A stretch of 49,173 nt of DNA from CAYZRY01 sp964630225 (GTDB lineage Bacteria > Bacillota_I > Bacilli_A > RF39 > UBA660), in contig CAZVUK010000004.1 in NCBI GenBank assembly GCA_964630225.1, positions 1 to 49,173 of the forward strand, written 5' to 3'. Numbering within the stretch: position 1 is the stretch's first letter; every line of letters starts with the position of its first letter. The position numbers and the translations under genes are program-made. The notes under the pieces are model-generated. The model had not been told where the DNA came from and did not search any database. It was given only the letters and a program-made list of their open reading frames with translations. Below, in pieces: positions 25,827-34,208 of this stretch.

Positions 25827-27616
25827 GTACTATGAAATTTAAAGAGCAGATTGCTCCTAAAGGACTTCAATTCTCATCTAGTGACTTCTTTATTAGTGAT
25901 AAGTATGCAACACTATTAACCGTTGTTTCATACCCAAAATTTATTGCACCAGGTTACCTATCTACCCTTACGACAATGTCTGGAATAAAAGTTGTTATTA
26001 AACATATTCCAGTACCGTTTTCAACGATTTCAAAGATGCTTAACAAGCAAATTGCTGAACTTAAAACGAGATATCAAGAAGAGAAGGATAGAACTGTCCA
26101 AGAACGTATTAGACTTGACTATGAGTCTTTAGAATACTTTGTATCTATGTTAGCTGGATCAAATGCTAAAATATTTGATTTTCAAATGCATATCATGATT
26201 ACATCGGATACTAAAGAAGATTTAGAACTTAAAAAAGTAAATGTTAAAAACTATTTAGAAGCGATGGAGCTACGCGCCGTATCACTTCGTTTTGAGCAGG
26301 AAAAAGTTTTAAAATCGATACTGCCAATCTTCCCTAAACAAGATATCGAAGACCGCATTGGAACGCCGATTCCATCAGTTACGATGGCAGCGATGTATCC
26401 CTTTATCTTCGATAGTATCAAAGATCCAGGGCTATCAGCCTTACTCGGTGTCGACTTCTCAGGTGGAGTTATATTATTTAACCAGTTTTTATATAAAATA
26501 AGGAAAGAAAATAACCGTAATAATGCCAACCTAATTCTCTTAGGAACTTCTGGTTCAGGTAAATCAACGGCTGCTAAGTTATTACTTAGAACGCATATCC
26601 GTAACGGTTGTCAGCTGGTTTGTATCGACCCGGAAAACGAGCTTGAAGAGATGACTAAAGCCTTTGGAGGAGATACTATCGATCTAGGTAAAGGTGGAGA
26701 GTACGGAATGATCAACCCACTTCAAATCGTCATCGATGCCGATGAAGAAGAAATCAAACAAGGACTTGGTTATACAGTACTTACAAGAACACTGCAGTTC
26801 TTAAAAGCTTTCATGAAATACTACGATCCATCGATGGAAGAAGATACTCTGACATTATTTAGTGAAATAGTGCAGGATACCTATAAACGTTTTGGAATCG
26901 ACTTTGACACGGATTTTTACAATTATTCAGCAAATGATTATCCGACTTTCTCGGATGTCTACGCTACAATTAAAGGTAAAATCATGGCTATGACAGAACA
27001 TACACACGAACGTGATACGATGGAAAAACTGGAGCTGAAGATAAGACCGCTTACGAAAGATTTAAAATATTATTTCGATGGTAAGACAACTATTTCACAT
27101 AACAGTGACTTTATTACCTTTAATATCAAAGAGCTTATGAATGCTGAATCAAATATCAGAAATGCCTTGTTCTTCAACATCCTTAAGTATGCTTGGGGAC
27201 TATGTCTTGATAGAAATATCGACACAGTATTGATGGTTGATGAGGCTCACGTTCTTTTAGGAGATAATAATAGTCTCGGTGCTGACTTCTTAGCTCAAGT
27301 GCAGCGCCGTGCTCGTAAATATAATACGGGATCAATTATCATTACGCAGCAGCCAAGTGACTTTGCTGCACCTAATGTCTTAATGCAAGGAAAAGCAATC
27401 TTCGATAACGCATCTTACTACCTAATCATGGGTCTTAAGAAACAAGCAACTGAAGATCTAGCTAAACTGGTTGACTTAAATGACAATGAGAAAGAAAGTA
27501 TTAAGCACTATAACCAAGGAGAAGCGCTCTTTGTCTGTGGTAACAGACGTATGCGTATTAACATAATTGTTACGCCAGAAGAACTCAATTCCTTCGGTAG
27601 TGGTGGAGGACTATAA
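25823..27616 (+). CDS. virB4: VirB4-like T4SS ATPase
   Basis: A 597-residue HerA/FtsK-type ATPase that energises type IV secretion. Walker A is GTSGSGKST (241-249), Walker B is in VLMVDEAHVLLGD (about 468-478), and the downstream RRARKYNTGSIIITQQPSDF segment with its Gln-Gln is typical of VirB4. The region before the P-loop (1-235) holds the rest of the N-terminal domain, complementing the small upstream protein. Length is a little short of full VirB4 (about 700-800), which fits a split gene. A hairpin terminator follows, ending the translocon operon. Confidence 0.95.
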   Translation: MSTMKFKEQIAPKGLQFSSSDFFISDKYATLLTVVSYPKFIAPGYLSTLTTMSGIKVVIKHIPVPFSTISKMLNKQIAELKTRYQEEKDRTVQERIRLDYESLEYFVSMLAGSNAKIFDFQMHIMITSDTKEDLELKKVNVKNYLEAMELRAVSLRFEQEKVLKSILPIFPKQDIEDRIGTPIPSVTMAAMYPFIFDSIKDPGLSALLGVDFSGGVILFNQFLYKIRKENNRNNANLILLGTSGSGKSTAAKLLLRTHIRNGCQLVCIDPENELEEMTKAFGGDTIDLGKGGEYGMINPLQIVIDADEEEIKQGLGYTVLTRTLQFLKAFMKYYDPSMEEDTLTLFSEIVQDTYKRFGIDFDTDFYNYSANDYPTFSDVYATIKGKIMAMTEHTHERDTMEKLELKIRPLTKDLKYYFDGKTTISHNSDFITFNIKELMNAESNIRNALFFNILKYAWGLCLDRNIDTVLMVDEAHVLLGDNNSLGADFLAQVQRRARKYNTGSIIITQQPSDFAAPNVLMQGKAIFDNASYYLIMGLKKQATEDLAKLVDLNDNEKESIKHYNQGEALFVCGNRRMRINIIVTPEELNSFGSGGGL

Positions 27617-27624
27617 TTAGATAG

Positions 27625-27650
27625 AAAAGTGATTAAAAATCACTTTTTTT
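27625..27650 (+). terminator. Terminator of the translocon operon
   Basis: AAAAGTGATT / AATCACTTTT, three-base loop, T-run; TATAAT at about 27655 follows within five bases and can serve as the next promoter. Confidence 0.92.
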
Positions 27651-27686
27651 ATGTTATAATATTCATAGTATGAAAGAGGTGATTTT

Positions 27687-30023
27687 GTGGATGAAAACAA
27701 TAAACAAGTAGCAAGACAAAACAATAATGTTGCAAATAATCAAGCCTCTTATGAAGCTAAGGGAAAAGAGCTTAGAAATAGATTTAAACCAGGTTCAAAT
27801 CCAGGACAAGTAAAAATAGAAGCTAAGAAATTTGCTATAAAAAAGGGAGTTACTGCTGCCGCTGCTAGCGCTGGAGTAGCCCCGGCTGTAACTGAAACTG
27901 TAATGGCTAGTGAAAAAGCTGATGAAATGCTGACCGAAGCAGCGCAAGCAGATACAGTTACCGAAGGAATACAAATAGTTGTTAAAAAACTTATAGGTAA
28001 GCAAACTAAGAGATATTTTATAGCTTTGGCTATTTTTACTGTTGCACCAATTATGCTTATTTTGATGATGCTCAGTAAATACACCGACGGATTTAGTTAT
28101 GTGCAAGGACAAAAAATAGAGGGTTATCAACAACTTTATGATGCTGTAGATAAAGTAAGTGAACAGGTTTCTAACCAATATGGAGTGACTATAAATAAAT
28201 ATCTAATTATTTCTACTATGACTGCTCTTATGAGTAACGAAGAATATAGCGATGCGAAGAATAATACGGTCGAGGTAGATGCTAAAAATTCTGAAAACGA
28301 ACTGATAAGAATGTCGGTTAGTCAACTAGAAAATAAGGCTAGAATACTTGCTAAATATCAAATCCAAACAAACAGAGCAGATTGCTCTATGCCATCTAGT
28401 ACAAAAAGACAAATTGCCTCTAATGACGATGCAGGTTTTTCGATATTTACAACAGCAGCAAATCTAGAAAAAAATTATAATTGTGCCGCTAGTGATGATT
28501 CATACATGGCTTCTTATGAACAAGGTACTATGGATAATAAAAATAGTGGTGGTGTTTTCTATTGGAATTTGATAGATGAGACGTTTTTAGAAGAATATTA
28601 TCAAGATGCATTTAAAGATTTAAAAGAAGAAGAAAAAAAGGCAAAGAAGGCTGAGTATGTAGATTATATCTATCTTTATGCTAAGATGCTCGAGGAAGGA
28701 CAATTAAAGAGAACATCGGGAGGAAGCTGTGAATATGATAATATCATAGTTAAACTATACGAATGTGAAACTCCTACTAATAGTATTTTTAATCAAAATC
28801 CCGATCCGAGATATTATATAGAATCTCTTCCGTTTGAGGAATATATGCTCGGTGTTACTTATTTTGAGGCAGGTATAAATTATCCGCGTGAATATATGCT
28901 TGCTCAAAACATAGCGTCTAGGACTTATACCCTAGGTAGGACGAGATATAAGCCTGGTACTAATGAAATTCATCTAAGATCTTGTACTCTTGATCATGGA
29001 CACTGTAATTATAAGAGCGGATGCTCTGCTAAATATAACACTGCTGAAATAGTTACAATATATTCTGATATGAAATATTCAGGATGGAGCAGGCCACCTG
29101 TAACAGATCAGGACTGGCTAAAAGCCATGAATGATATGAGAGGAGTCGTTCTTAAAATGCCAGATGGAAGTATTAAGACTACACCGTATCGTACGCCAGA
29201 TTATAATCAGTCCTGCCGCGAAGGATGGTGCATGCTTGCTGCATCAGCAGTAAGAGATGCCAGTTCTGGTATGACGTATGAACAAATACTTAGAAAATAT
29301 TATAGCGATGATAATTTTGTTTTAAGTTCTAACTGTAAAGAATTTGGTCAAGAAAAACGCTTTGGAGAACGTGGACAAGTTATAAGTGGTGATAGTAATT
29401 ACATGAAGACAGCTTTTATATCTAATGTAAACTTTAGTAATACGGAAGTTGAATTTGATGGAGTAAAAATAGATTTGAATAAGAATTCTTCAGGACCCGC
29501 TTCTCTAGCAATGATAGTTAACGCTCTTAGTAAGGGCTTTGCTCCGCTTTTTAATTTTTTCTCGGGAGTAGATATTCCACTTGTCGCTAGCGAAGAAATA
29601 AAAGTCGTTGCTATGATGCATAGATATCTTTATAAAATATCGCAGCAGGAAGAATTTGGAAGTAGTAAGTATAGCACCTACGATAATAGAGCAGTAGAAC
29701 TTTTTAATATAAAATCACTTGGCGAGTTTAAAAATGGAAACTTTTCAGCTGAAAATATGAAAGAGCATCTCATGAATAAACGCATGATACTAGCTCATAT
29801 AACTGATAAAGATTGTCCAGTAGGAACCGATTTATGCCAGGGACTAGGCTCTACCTCAGGAAGTAGTTTTGCTGTTATATTTGGTTATAATAAAGCAACT
29901 AATAAATTTATGCTACATAATCCTAGTTCTTACTATGGAGCCTATCAAGAAATAGATGCTTCCATAGCTGAAAAAAAGATTAATAGTATAACTGTCTACG
30001 AAGGAAAAAAGGAGGAGTCATAA
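27687..30023 (+). CDS. T4SS-associated wall protein: SpoIID-like and C39-like domains
   Basis: A 778-residue membrane-anchored protein. Residues 1-105 are cytoplasmic (Ala-rich), a membrane helix lies at about 108-130, and the rest is extracellular. Residues about 375-560 match the SpoIID/LytB amidase-enhancer or lytic transglycosylase type (LPFEEYMLGV...EAG, AQNIASRTYTLGR). Residues about 590-770 match a C39 papain-like fold (SSGPASLAMIVNAL; FAVIFGY; FMLHNPSSYYGAYQEI), but Ser replaces the catalytic Cys. It probably opens or binds peptidoglycan for the T4SS, as VirB1/CwlT-type enzymes do. GTG start with AGAGGTG at good spacing. It overlaps 30023 by one base. Confidence 0.82.
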   Translation: MDENNKQVARQNNNVANNQASYEAKGKELRNRFKPGSNPGQVKIEAKKFAIKKGVTAAAASAGVAPAVTETVMASEKADEMLTEAAQADTVTEGIQIVVKKLIGKQTKRYFIALAIFTVAPIMLILMMLSKYTDGFSYVQGQKIEGYQQLYDAVDKVSEQVSNQYGVTINKYLIISTMTALMSNEEYSDAKNNTVEVDAKNSENELIRMSVSQLENKARILAKYQIQTNRADCSMPSSTKRQIASNDDAGFSIFTTAANLEKNYNCAASDDSYMASYEQGTMDNKNSGGVFYWNLIDETFLEEYYQDAFKDLKEEEKKAKKAEYVDYIYLYAKMLEEGQLKRTSGGSCEYDNIIVKLYECETPTNSIFNQNPDPRYYIESLPFEEYMLGVTYFEAGINYPREYMLAQNIASRTYTLGRTRYKPGTNEIHLRSCTLDHGHCNYKSGCSAKYNTAEIVTIYSDMKYSGWSRPPVTDQDWLKAMNDMRGVVLKMPDGSIKTTPYRTPDYNQSCREGWCMLAASAVRDASSGMTYEQILRKYYSDDNFVLSSNCKEFGQEKRFGERGQVISGDSNYMKTAFISNVNFSNTEVEFDGVKIDLNKNSSGPASLAMIVNALSKGFAPLFNFFSGVDIPLVASEEIKVVAMMHRYLYKISQQEEFGSSKYSTYDNRAVELFNIKSLGEFKNGNFSAENMKEHLMNKRMILAHITDKDCPVGTDLCQGLGSTSGSSFAVIFGYNKATNKFMLHNPSSYYGAYQEIDASIAEKKINSITVYEGKKEES

Positions 30024-30685
30024 TGAAAAAACTCATTATAATTATATCTCTTTTGTTTATGACTTCTTGCAGCGCTGAATATAAGTTAATTATAGATAAA
30101 GATATGAAAGTTACCGAGAGTCTAAGTATTAAAGAAATCAAGGGAGTGCTCAAAGTAAATAATTTAGATCCTAATAAATACGTCGAAGATAAACTCAAAA
30201 TCTATAAAGAAGCAGGACTTGAATTACCAAATCATAATCTAATAGATGAGCCTGCTTATATCGGAGTAAAGTCTGAAAGTAAATACTCATCTCTTTCTGA
30301 TTTATTTAGTAAATCTCCAATTATTAAGAAATACAATGCAATTTTTAAAGAAGAGAAGGATGGAAATAATAATAAGTTTACCATGGTTATAAACAGTGAT
30401 TTTAATCAGTATTTTAGTGCCAGTGATAAACCCTTATCTATTAAAAATATAGATGTAACTTTAGATTTTCCATATAAAATTATATCTTCTAATGCCGATA
30501 AAAAAATACTTAATAAGCACACTTGGTCTATGGATAATCCAGATAATATAAAAAAGTTGGTCATAGTCTATAAAAAAGAAAAAGACAATAAAACCCTAAG
30601 TTATGTTATAATAGCACTCGTAACTTTGGCTACTATTGCCACCGTGTACGTAATAGATCATATTTATAAAAGAAGAATGTCGTAG
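30023..30685 (+). CDS. Lipoprotein with C-terminal membrane anchor
   Basis: A 220-residue protein with a lipobox (M-T-S-C, Cys16), an extracellular domain of mixed strand and helix starting AEYKLIIDKDMKVTESLSIKEI, and a C-terminal membrane helix (about 196-214) with a short basic tail, so it is held at both ends. The N-terminal domain shape resembles LppM-like lipoproteins; that match is tentative. It shares TAATG with the upstream wall-protein gene, so the two are translated together, and it precedes the VirD4 promoter. I infer that it is a structural part of the secretion machine. Confidence 0.72.
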   Translation: MKKLIIIISLLFMTSCSAEYKLIIDKDMKVTESLSIKEIKGVLKVNNLDPNKYVEDKLKIYKEAGLELPNHNLIDEPAYIGVKSESKYSSLSDLFSKSPIIKKYNAIFKEEKDGNNNKFTMVINSDFNQYFSASDKPLSIKNIDVTLDFPYKIISSNADKKILNKHTWSMDNPDNIKKLVIVYKKEKDNKTLSYVIIALVTLATIATVYVIDHIYKRRMS

Positions 30686-30692
30686 TGTTTTA

Positions 30693-30720
30693 TTGCAATT
30701 ATACGAAAAATTGCTATAAT
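30693..30720 (+). promoter_or_regulatory. virD4 promoter
   Basis: TTGCAA (30693-30698), 16-base spacer, TATAAT (30715-30720), with an AAGGGGA ribosome site before ATG 30752. Confidence 0.65.
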
Positions 30721-30751
30721 ATTAATAGATTATTAATGGAAGGGGAATCCT

Positions 30752-33022
30752 ATGAAGCTTAAGTTTAGAGCCGATGCTCAAGATGTCTTGATGTTTATCA
30801 TTTTTGCTGTCTTTCTATTGTATATCGTTGCTATCGGTGTATTAAATTTAAATCACCTCTCAGTTGAGGGTACTTTTTATGGTGTGAATCCTTTTCCGGC
30901 TTTTGGACCTAGATTTTTTGTAACGACTTTAGTTTTCTATTTTATGATTTTACTAGGACTATTTTTGAGTGTAAGTTCATTATTTTTTGAAAGAGATGAT
31001 GGAATAGGATTTACAACGGGTAAAAAAGATAAAGGTTATAGTAGATGGGCTAAAGACAAAGAGATGAAAGCTGTACTAAAACCACTTAATCCTAGTGATT
31101 ATAATTCTGATGTCGCCGGTATTCCGCTTATCAGTAAAAATGGAGAACTTTGGGTTGATGATGGAGAATATCACTCACTGGTCATCGGAGCTACTGGATC
31201 AGGAAAAACTGTTAATACGGTTCTGCCATCAGTTAGAATTCTTGCTAAAAAGGGTGAATCGATGGTTATTACCGATCCAAAGGGAGAGATTTACGAAAAA
31301 ACTGGTAAAGAGCTTGAAGAGCGCGGTTATAATATAATCTTACTTAACTTTCGTAATCCCCAAAAAGGAAATGCTTGGAATCCGATGTCGCTTCCTTACA
31401 ACCTATATAAAAATGATAATAAAGACAAGGCTATCGAATTACTTGATGACCTTGCGATGAATATCTTATACGAAGAAAACAGTGGTAATGCCGATCCGTT
31501 TTGGGAAAAGACTTCGGCTGACTACTTCTCGGGCTTATCTTTAGCGATGTTCGATGATGCTTCGCCAGAACAGATTAATATCAACTCGATTAGTTTAACA
31601 ACGACAGTCGGTGAAGAAAAGCTTGGTGGATCAACTTATGTTAGAGAATACTTCAATACGAAAGATTTAAACTCACCAGCCTATATTAATGCATCTGGTA
31701 CTATTCTTGCACCAACCGATACACGAGGATCGATAATTTCGGTATTTAAGCAAAAGATAAAACTATTCTCGTCACGTGAAAACCTTTCTGAAATGCTCGG
31801 TCACAGTGATTTTGAGATGAAGACGATCGGTGAAAAACCAACGGCCGTCTTTATAATCATTCAAGATGAGAAAAAGACTTACCATAGTTTAGCAACTATT
31901 TTTATCAAACAGTGTTATGAAACGTTAATCGACGTTGCTCAAGAGCACGGTGGAAAACTTCCTTGCCGTACTAACTTTATCCTAGATGAGTTTGCCAACA
32001 TGCCACCACTTAAAGATATCACAACGATGATTACGGCTGCTAGATCTAGACAGATAAGATTTACGATGATTATCCAAAACTTTGCTCAGCTTACCCAAGT
32101 ATATGGTAAAGAAAATGCTGAGACAATCAAAGGTAACTGTGGAAACATCGTTTACTTAATTACAACGGAAATTCAAGCACTAGAGGAAATAAGTAAGCTA
32201 AGTGGAGAAGTTAAGTCTAAAAAAGATGATAAGACTGCTTCGACACCACTAGTAACCGTAAGTGATCTCCAACGCATGAAACTCTTTGACCAGATTGTTC
32301 TGCGTTTAAGAATGCAACCGTTTAAGACATCTTTTGTTCCAGACTTTAAAATTAACTGGGGTAAAAAGTATCCACTTATGGGATATCCTGACCGTGAAAA
32401 AGTTCCTATACAGGTCTTTGATGTCAGGGAGTATGTCAAAAATATAAGACAAAAGAAAATTCAGGAAATGATGGGTAATCAAAAACCCGATGAAAGTGGT
32501 TTGATGGGCGGTGGAATACTTCCACCACGTGAAAGACCGATGTCTTTTGATGATATACCAGTGCCACCGGCAACGCCAAAACCAGTACCAAAACCACAGC
32601 CAGAAGCAACCCCTATGCCTAAACCTAATAATAGCTTGCGCGAAATATTTAGTAATGATAGGGAAGAGGTTGCCGTTTTGCCTAAGGCCAGTGATGATTA
32701 TAATATTGCTGATGTCGATATCGATGACTTAGTGCGCAAAATAGATGCTAAAATAGCAGAACTAGAAAAAGAAGAAGCAACAACTAAGAAAGAAGAAAAA
32801 CCAGTTGCTGCGCCACCGATTATCGAAGCAGCTCCTAAGAAGGAAGAAACTTCAATTGAAAAAGATATCGAAGCAACAATTAACGAAATATTTGGAAGTA
32901 GTCAGACACCTAAAGTACCTGCTCCAAAACCAGAACCTAAACCGCTAAATAGTACTCAAAATATATATATCGACGAAGATATTGACGATGATCAATTCTT
33001 CGATGATTTCTTTGAGAATTAA
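30752..33022 (+). CDS. virD4: VirD4-like type IV coupling protein
   Basis: A 756-residue coupling ATPase that would recruit substrate to the channel. Two N-terminal membrane helices (about 12-32 and 56-78), Walker A GATGSGKT (146-153), a DPKGEIYEKTG segment, and Walker B with LDEFANMPPL (about 410-419) are all typical of the VirD4/TraG family. The last about 180 residues are Pro- and Glu-rich low-complexity sequence ending in an acidic tail (DEDIDDDQFFDDFFEN), which may be a substrate or partner-binding region. Its presence implies transport of a macromolecule. A terminator overlaps its stop codon. Confidence 0.95.
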   Translation: MKLKFRADAQDVLMFIIFAVFLLYIVAIGVLNLNHLSVEGTFYGVNPFPAFGPRFFVTTLVFYFMILLGLFLSVSSLFFERDDGIGFTTGKKDKGYSRWAKDKEMKAVLKPLNPSDYNSDVAGIPLISKNGELWVDDGEYHSLVIGATGSGKTVNTVLPSVRILAKKGESMVITDPKGEIYEKTGKELEERGYNIILLNFRNPQKGNAWNPMSLPYNLYKNDNKDKAIELLDDLAMNILYEENSGNADPFWEKTSADYFSGLSLAMFDDASPEQININSISLTTTVGEEKLGGSTYVREYFNTKDLNSPAYINASGTILAPTDTRGSIISVFKQKIKLFSSRENLSEMLGHSDFEMKTIGEKPTAVFIIIQDEKKTYHSLATIFIKQCYETLIDVAQEHGGKLPCRTNFILDEFANMPPLKDITTMITAARSRQIRFTMIIQNFAQLTQVYGKENAETIKGNCGNIVYLITTEIQALEEISKLSGEVKSKKDDKTASTPLVTVSDLQRMKLFDQIVLRLRMQPFKTSFVPDFKINWGKKYPLMGYPDREKVPIQVFDVREYVKNIRQKKIQEMMGNQKPDESGLMGGGILPPRERPMSFDDIPVPPATPKPVPKPQPEATPMPKPNNSLREIFSNDREEVAVLPKASDDYNIADVDIDDLVRKIDAKIAELEKEEATTKKEEKPVAAPPIIEAAPKKEETSIEKDIEATINEIFGSSQTPKVPAPKPEPKPLNSTQNIYIDEDIDDDQFFDDFFEN

Positions 33023-33046
33023 GTCTAATTATTTAGACTTTTTTTT
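33021..33046 (+). terminator. virD4 terminator
   Basis: AAGTCTAA / TTAGACTT, four-base loop, T-run; the stop codon lies in the left arm. A TATAAT follows near 33056. Confidence 0.9.
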
Positions 33047-33079
33047 CTTTTGGGGTATAATAATTATGGATGGTAAATA

Positions 33080-33667
33080 ATGAAGAAACTAATTATTTTA
33101 ATGACAATTTTTACTTTTTCAATAATCAATGTGAGTGCCGCTTCATTTAAAGAAGTTAGCTTTGCTGCCTGCATCGATGGCGATACTATAGCTGTCAATA
33201 TGAACAAAGAGAAGCTTAAAGTACGTATGCTTGCTATCGATACACCAGAAACAGTAAAAAGAGCTAGTCCCGCGGAACCTTGGGGTAAAGAAGCGAGTAA
33301 ATTTACCTGTGAAAAGATACGCAAAGCTAAAAAAATAGTCTTAGAATTTGATCCAAACAGTGATGAAAAAGATAAATACGGAAGATATTTAGCTTGGGTT
33401 TATGTCGATGATCTCTTACTTCAGCGAGAACTAGTGAAAGCAGGATATGCCAAAGTTGCATATCTATACAACGATTACTTATATACTGATTCACTGCTTA
33501 GTGAAGAGGCAGGTGCTAAAGCCGATAAACGTGGTATCTGGGGTGAATATAAAGAAACTTATATAGACAAGTTTTTTAATTTCATCGAACGAATCATTGA
33601 TATAATTATCGATTTTATTGAATATATAATAAATATTATCGAAAGAGATATTAAATCTATGTTATAA
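33080..33667 (+). CDS. Secreted thermonuclease (SNase family)
   Basis: A 195-residue exported nuclease. A signal peptide (about 1-20, ending VSA) precedes an OB-fold SNase domain with DGDTIAV, the active-site segment VRMLAIDTPE and the second catalytic Arg in DKYGRYLAWV, plus a CEKIRKAKK helix. The last about 35 residues (FNFIERIIDIIIDFIEYIINIIE) are a hydrophobic or amphipathic helix that could hold it at the membrane. SNases cleave DNA and RNA with calcium. Its position right after VirD4 suggests processing of DNA at the surface, but nutrient scavenging is just as possible. Confidence 0.92.
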   Translation: MKKLIILMTIFTFSIINVSAASFKEVSFAACIDGDTIAVNMNKEKLKVRMLAIDTPETVKRASPAEPWGKEASKFTCEKIRKAKKIVLEFDPNSDEKDKYGRYLAWVYVDDLLLQRELVKAGYAKVAYLYNDYLYTDSLLSEEAGAKADKRGIWGEYKETYIDKFFNFIERIIDIIIDFIEYIINIIERDIKSML

Positions 33668-33690
33668 TATAAGAGATTTTGGAGGTCAAG

Positions 33691-34161
33691 ATGAAGGGCT
33701 TTGAAAAACTTAAAAGATTTAAAAAGAAATATCCATGGACTATAGCTTGGCGCTTAAGAGCTAATTACGATGTTGTAAGACAACATGTTAATAAAGATGA
33801 AAAGATACTCTATGTTTTTGCGGCTCAAAAGACAGCATTCCGTTGGGACATTTTTTCAACAGCGGTCGTTATTCTAACTGATAAAAGAATCCTTGTCGGT
33901 CGTAAAAGAGTTGTTTTTGGCTACTTTTATGACTCTATTACACCTGATATGTTTAACGATATGAATATAAGAGCAGGCTTATTATGGGGAAAACTAAACA
34001 TCGATACAGTCAAGGAAGTAGTAATCTTTCAAAAGATACAAAAATCAGCCCTCAATGAACTAGAAGACGTAATCTCCGTATATATGCTTAATTATAATGA
34101 AAAACACAGTAAAAAAAGCAGTAAACGTGAAGAAGAAATCAAAAAGAAATATGATAAATAG
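33691..34161 (+). CDS. PH-domain-like protein
   Basis: A 156-residue cytoplasmic protein resembling bacterial PH domains: FAAQKTAFRWDIFSTAVVILTDKRILVGRKRVVFGYFYDSI contains the usual strand series with the L-T-D-K-R-I-L core. The C-terminal tail is Lys/Ser-rich. Start 33691 is chosen for the TTGGAGG site five bases upstream; an in-frame TTG at 33679 overlaps that site. Ligand and function are unknown. A terminator follows. Confidence 0.7.
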   Translation: MKGFEKLKRFKKKYPWTIAWRLRANYDVVRQHVNKDEKILYVFAAQKTAFRWDIFSTAVVILTDKRILVGRKRVVFGYFYDSITPDMFNDMNIRAGLLWGKLNIDTVKEVVIFQKIQKSALNELEDVISVYMLNYNEKHSKKSSKREEEIKKKYDK

Positions 34162-34181
34162 ACTATTTAATAGTCTTTTTA
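34159..34181 (+). terminator. Terminator
   Basis: TAGACTAT / ATAGTCT hairpin and T-run, overlapping the stop of the PH-like gene; a TATAAT near 34187 follows for the next gene. Confidence 0.8.
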
Positions 34182-34208
34182 TTTGTTATAATTAATTAAG
34201 GTGAGAAT

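Noticed and set aside
6697..33667. Integrative conjugative element or prophage
   Set aside because: T4SS genes are present, but no integrase, relaxase, replication gene, att duplication or phage structural gene could be seen, and housekeeping genes lie on both sides.
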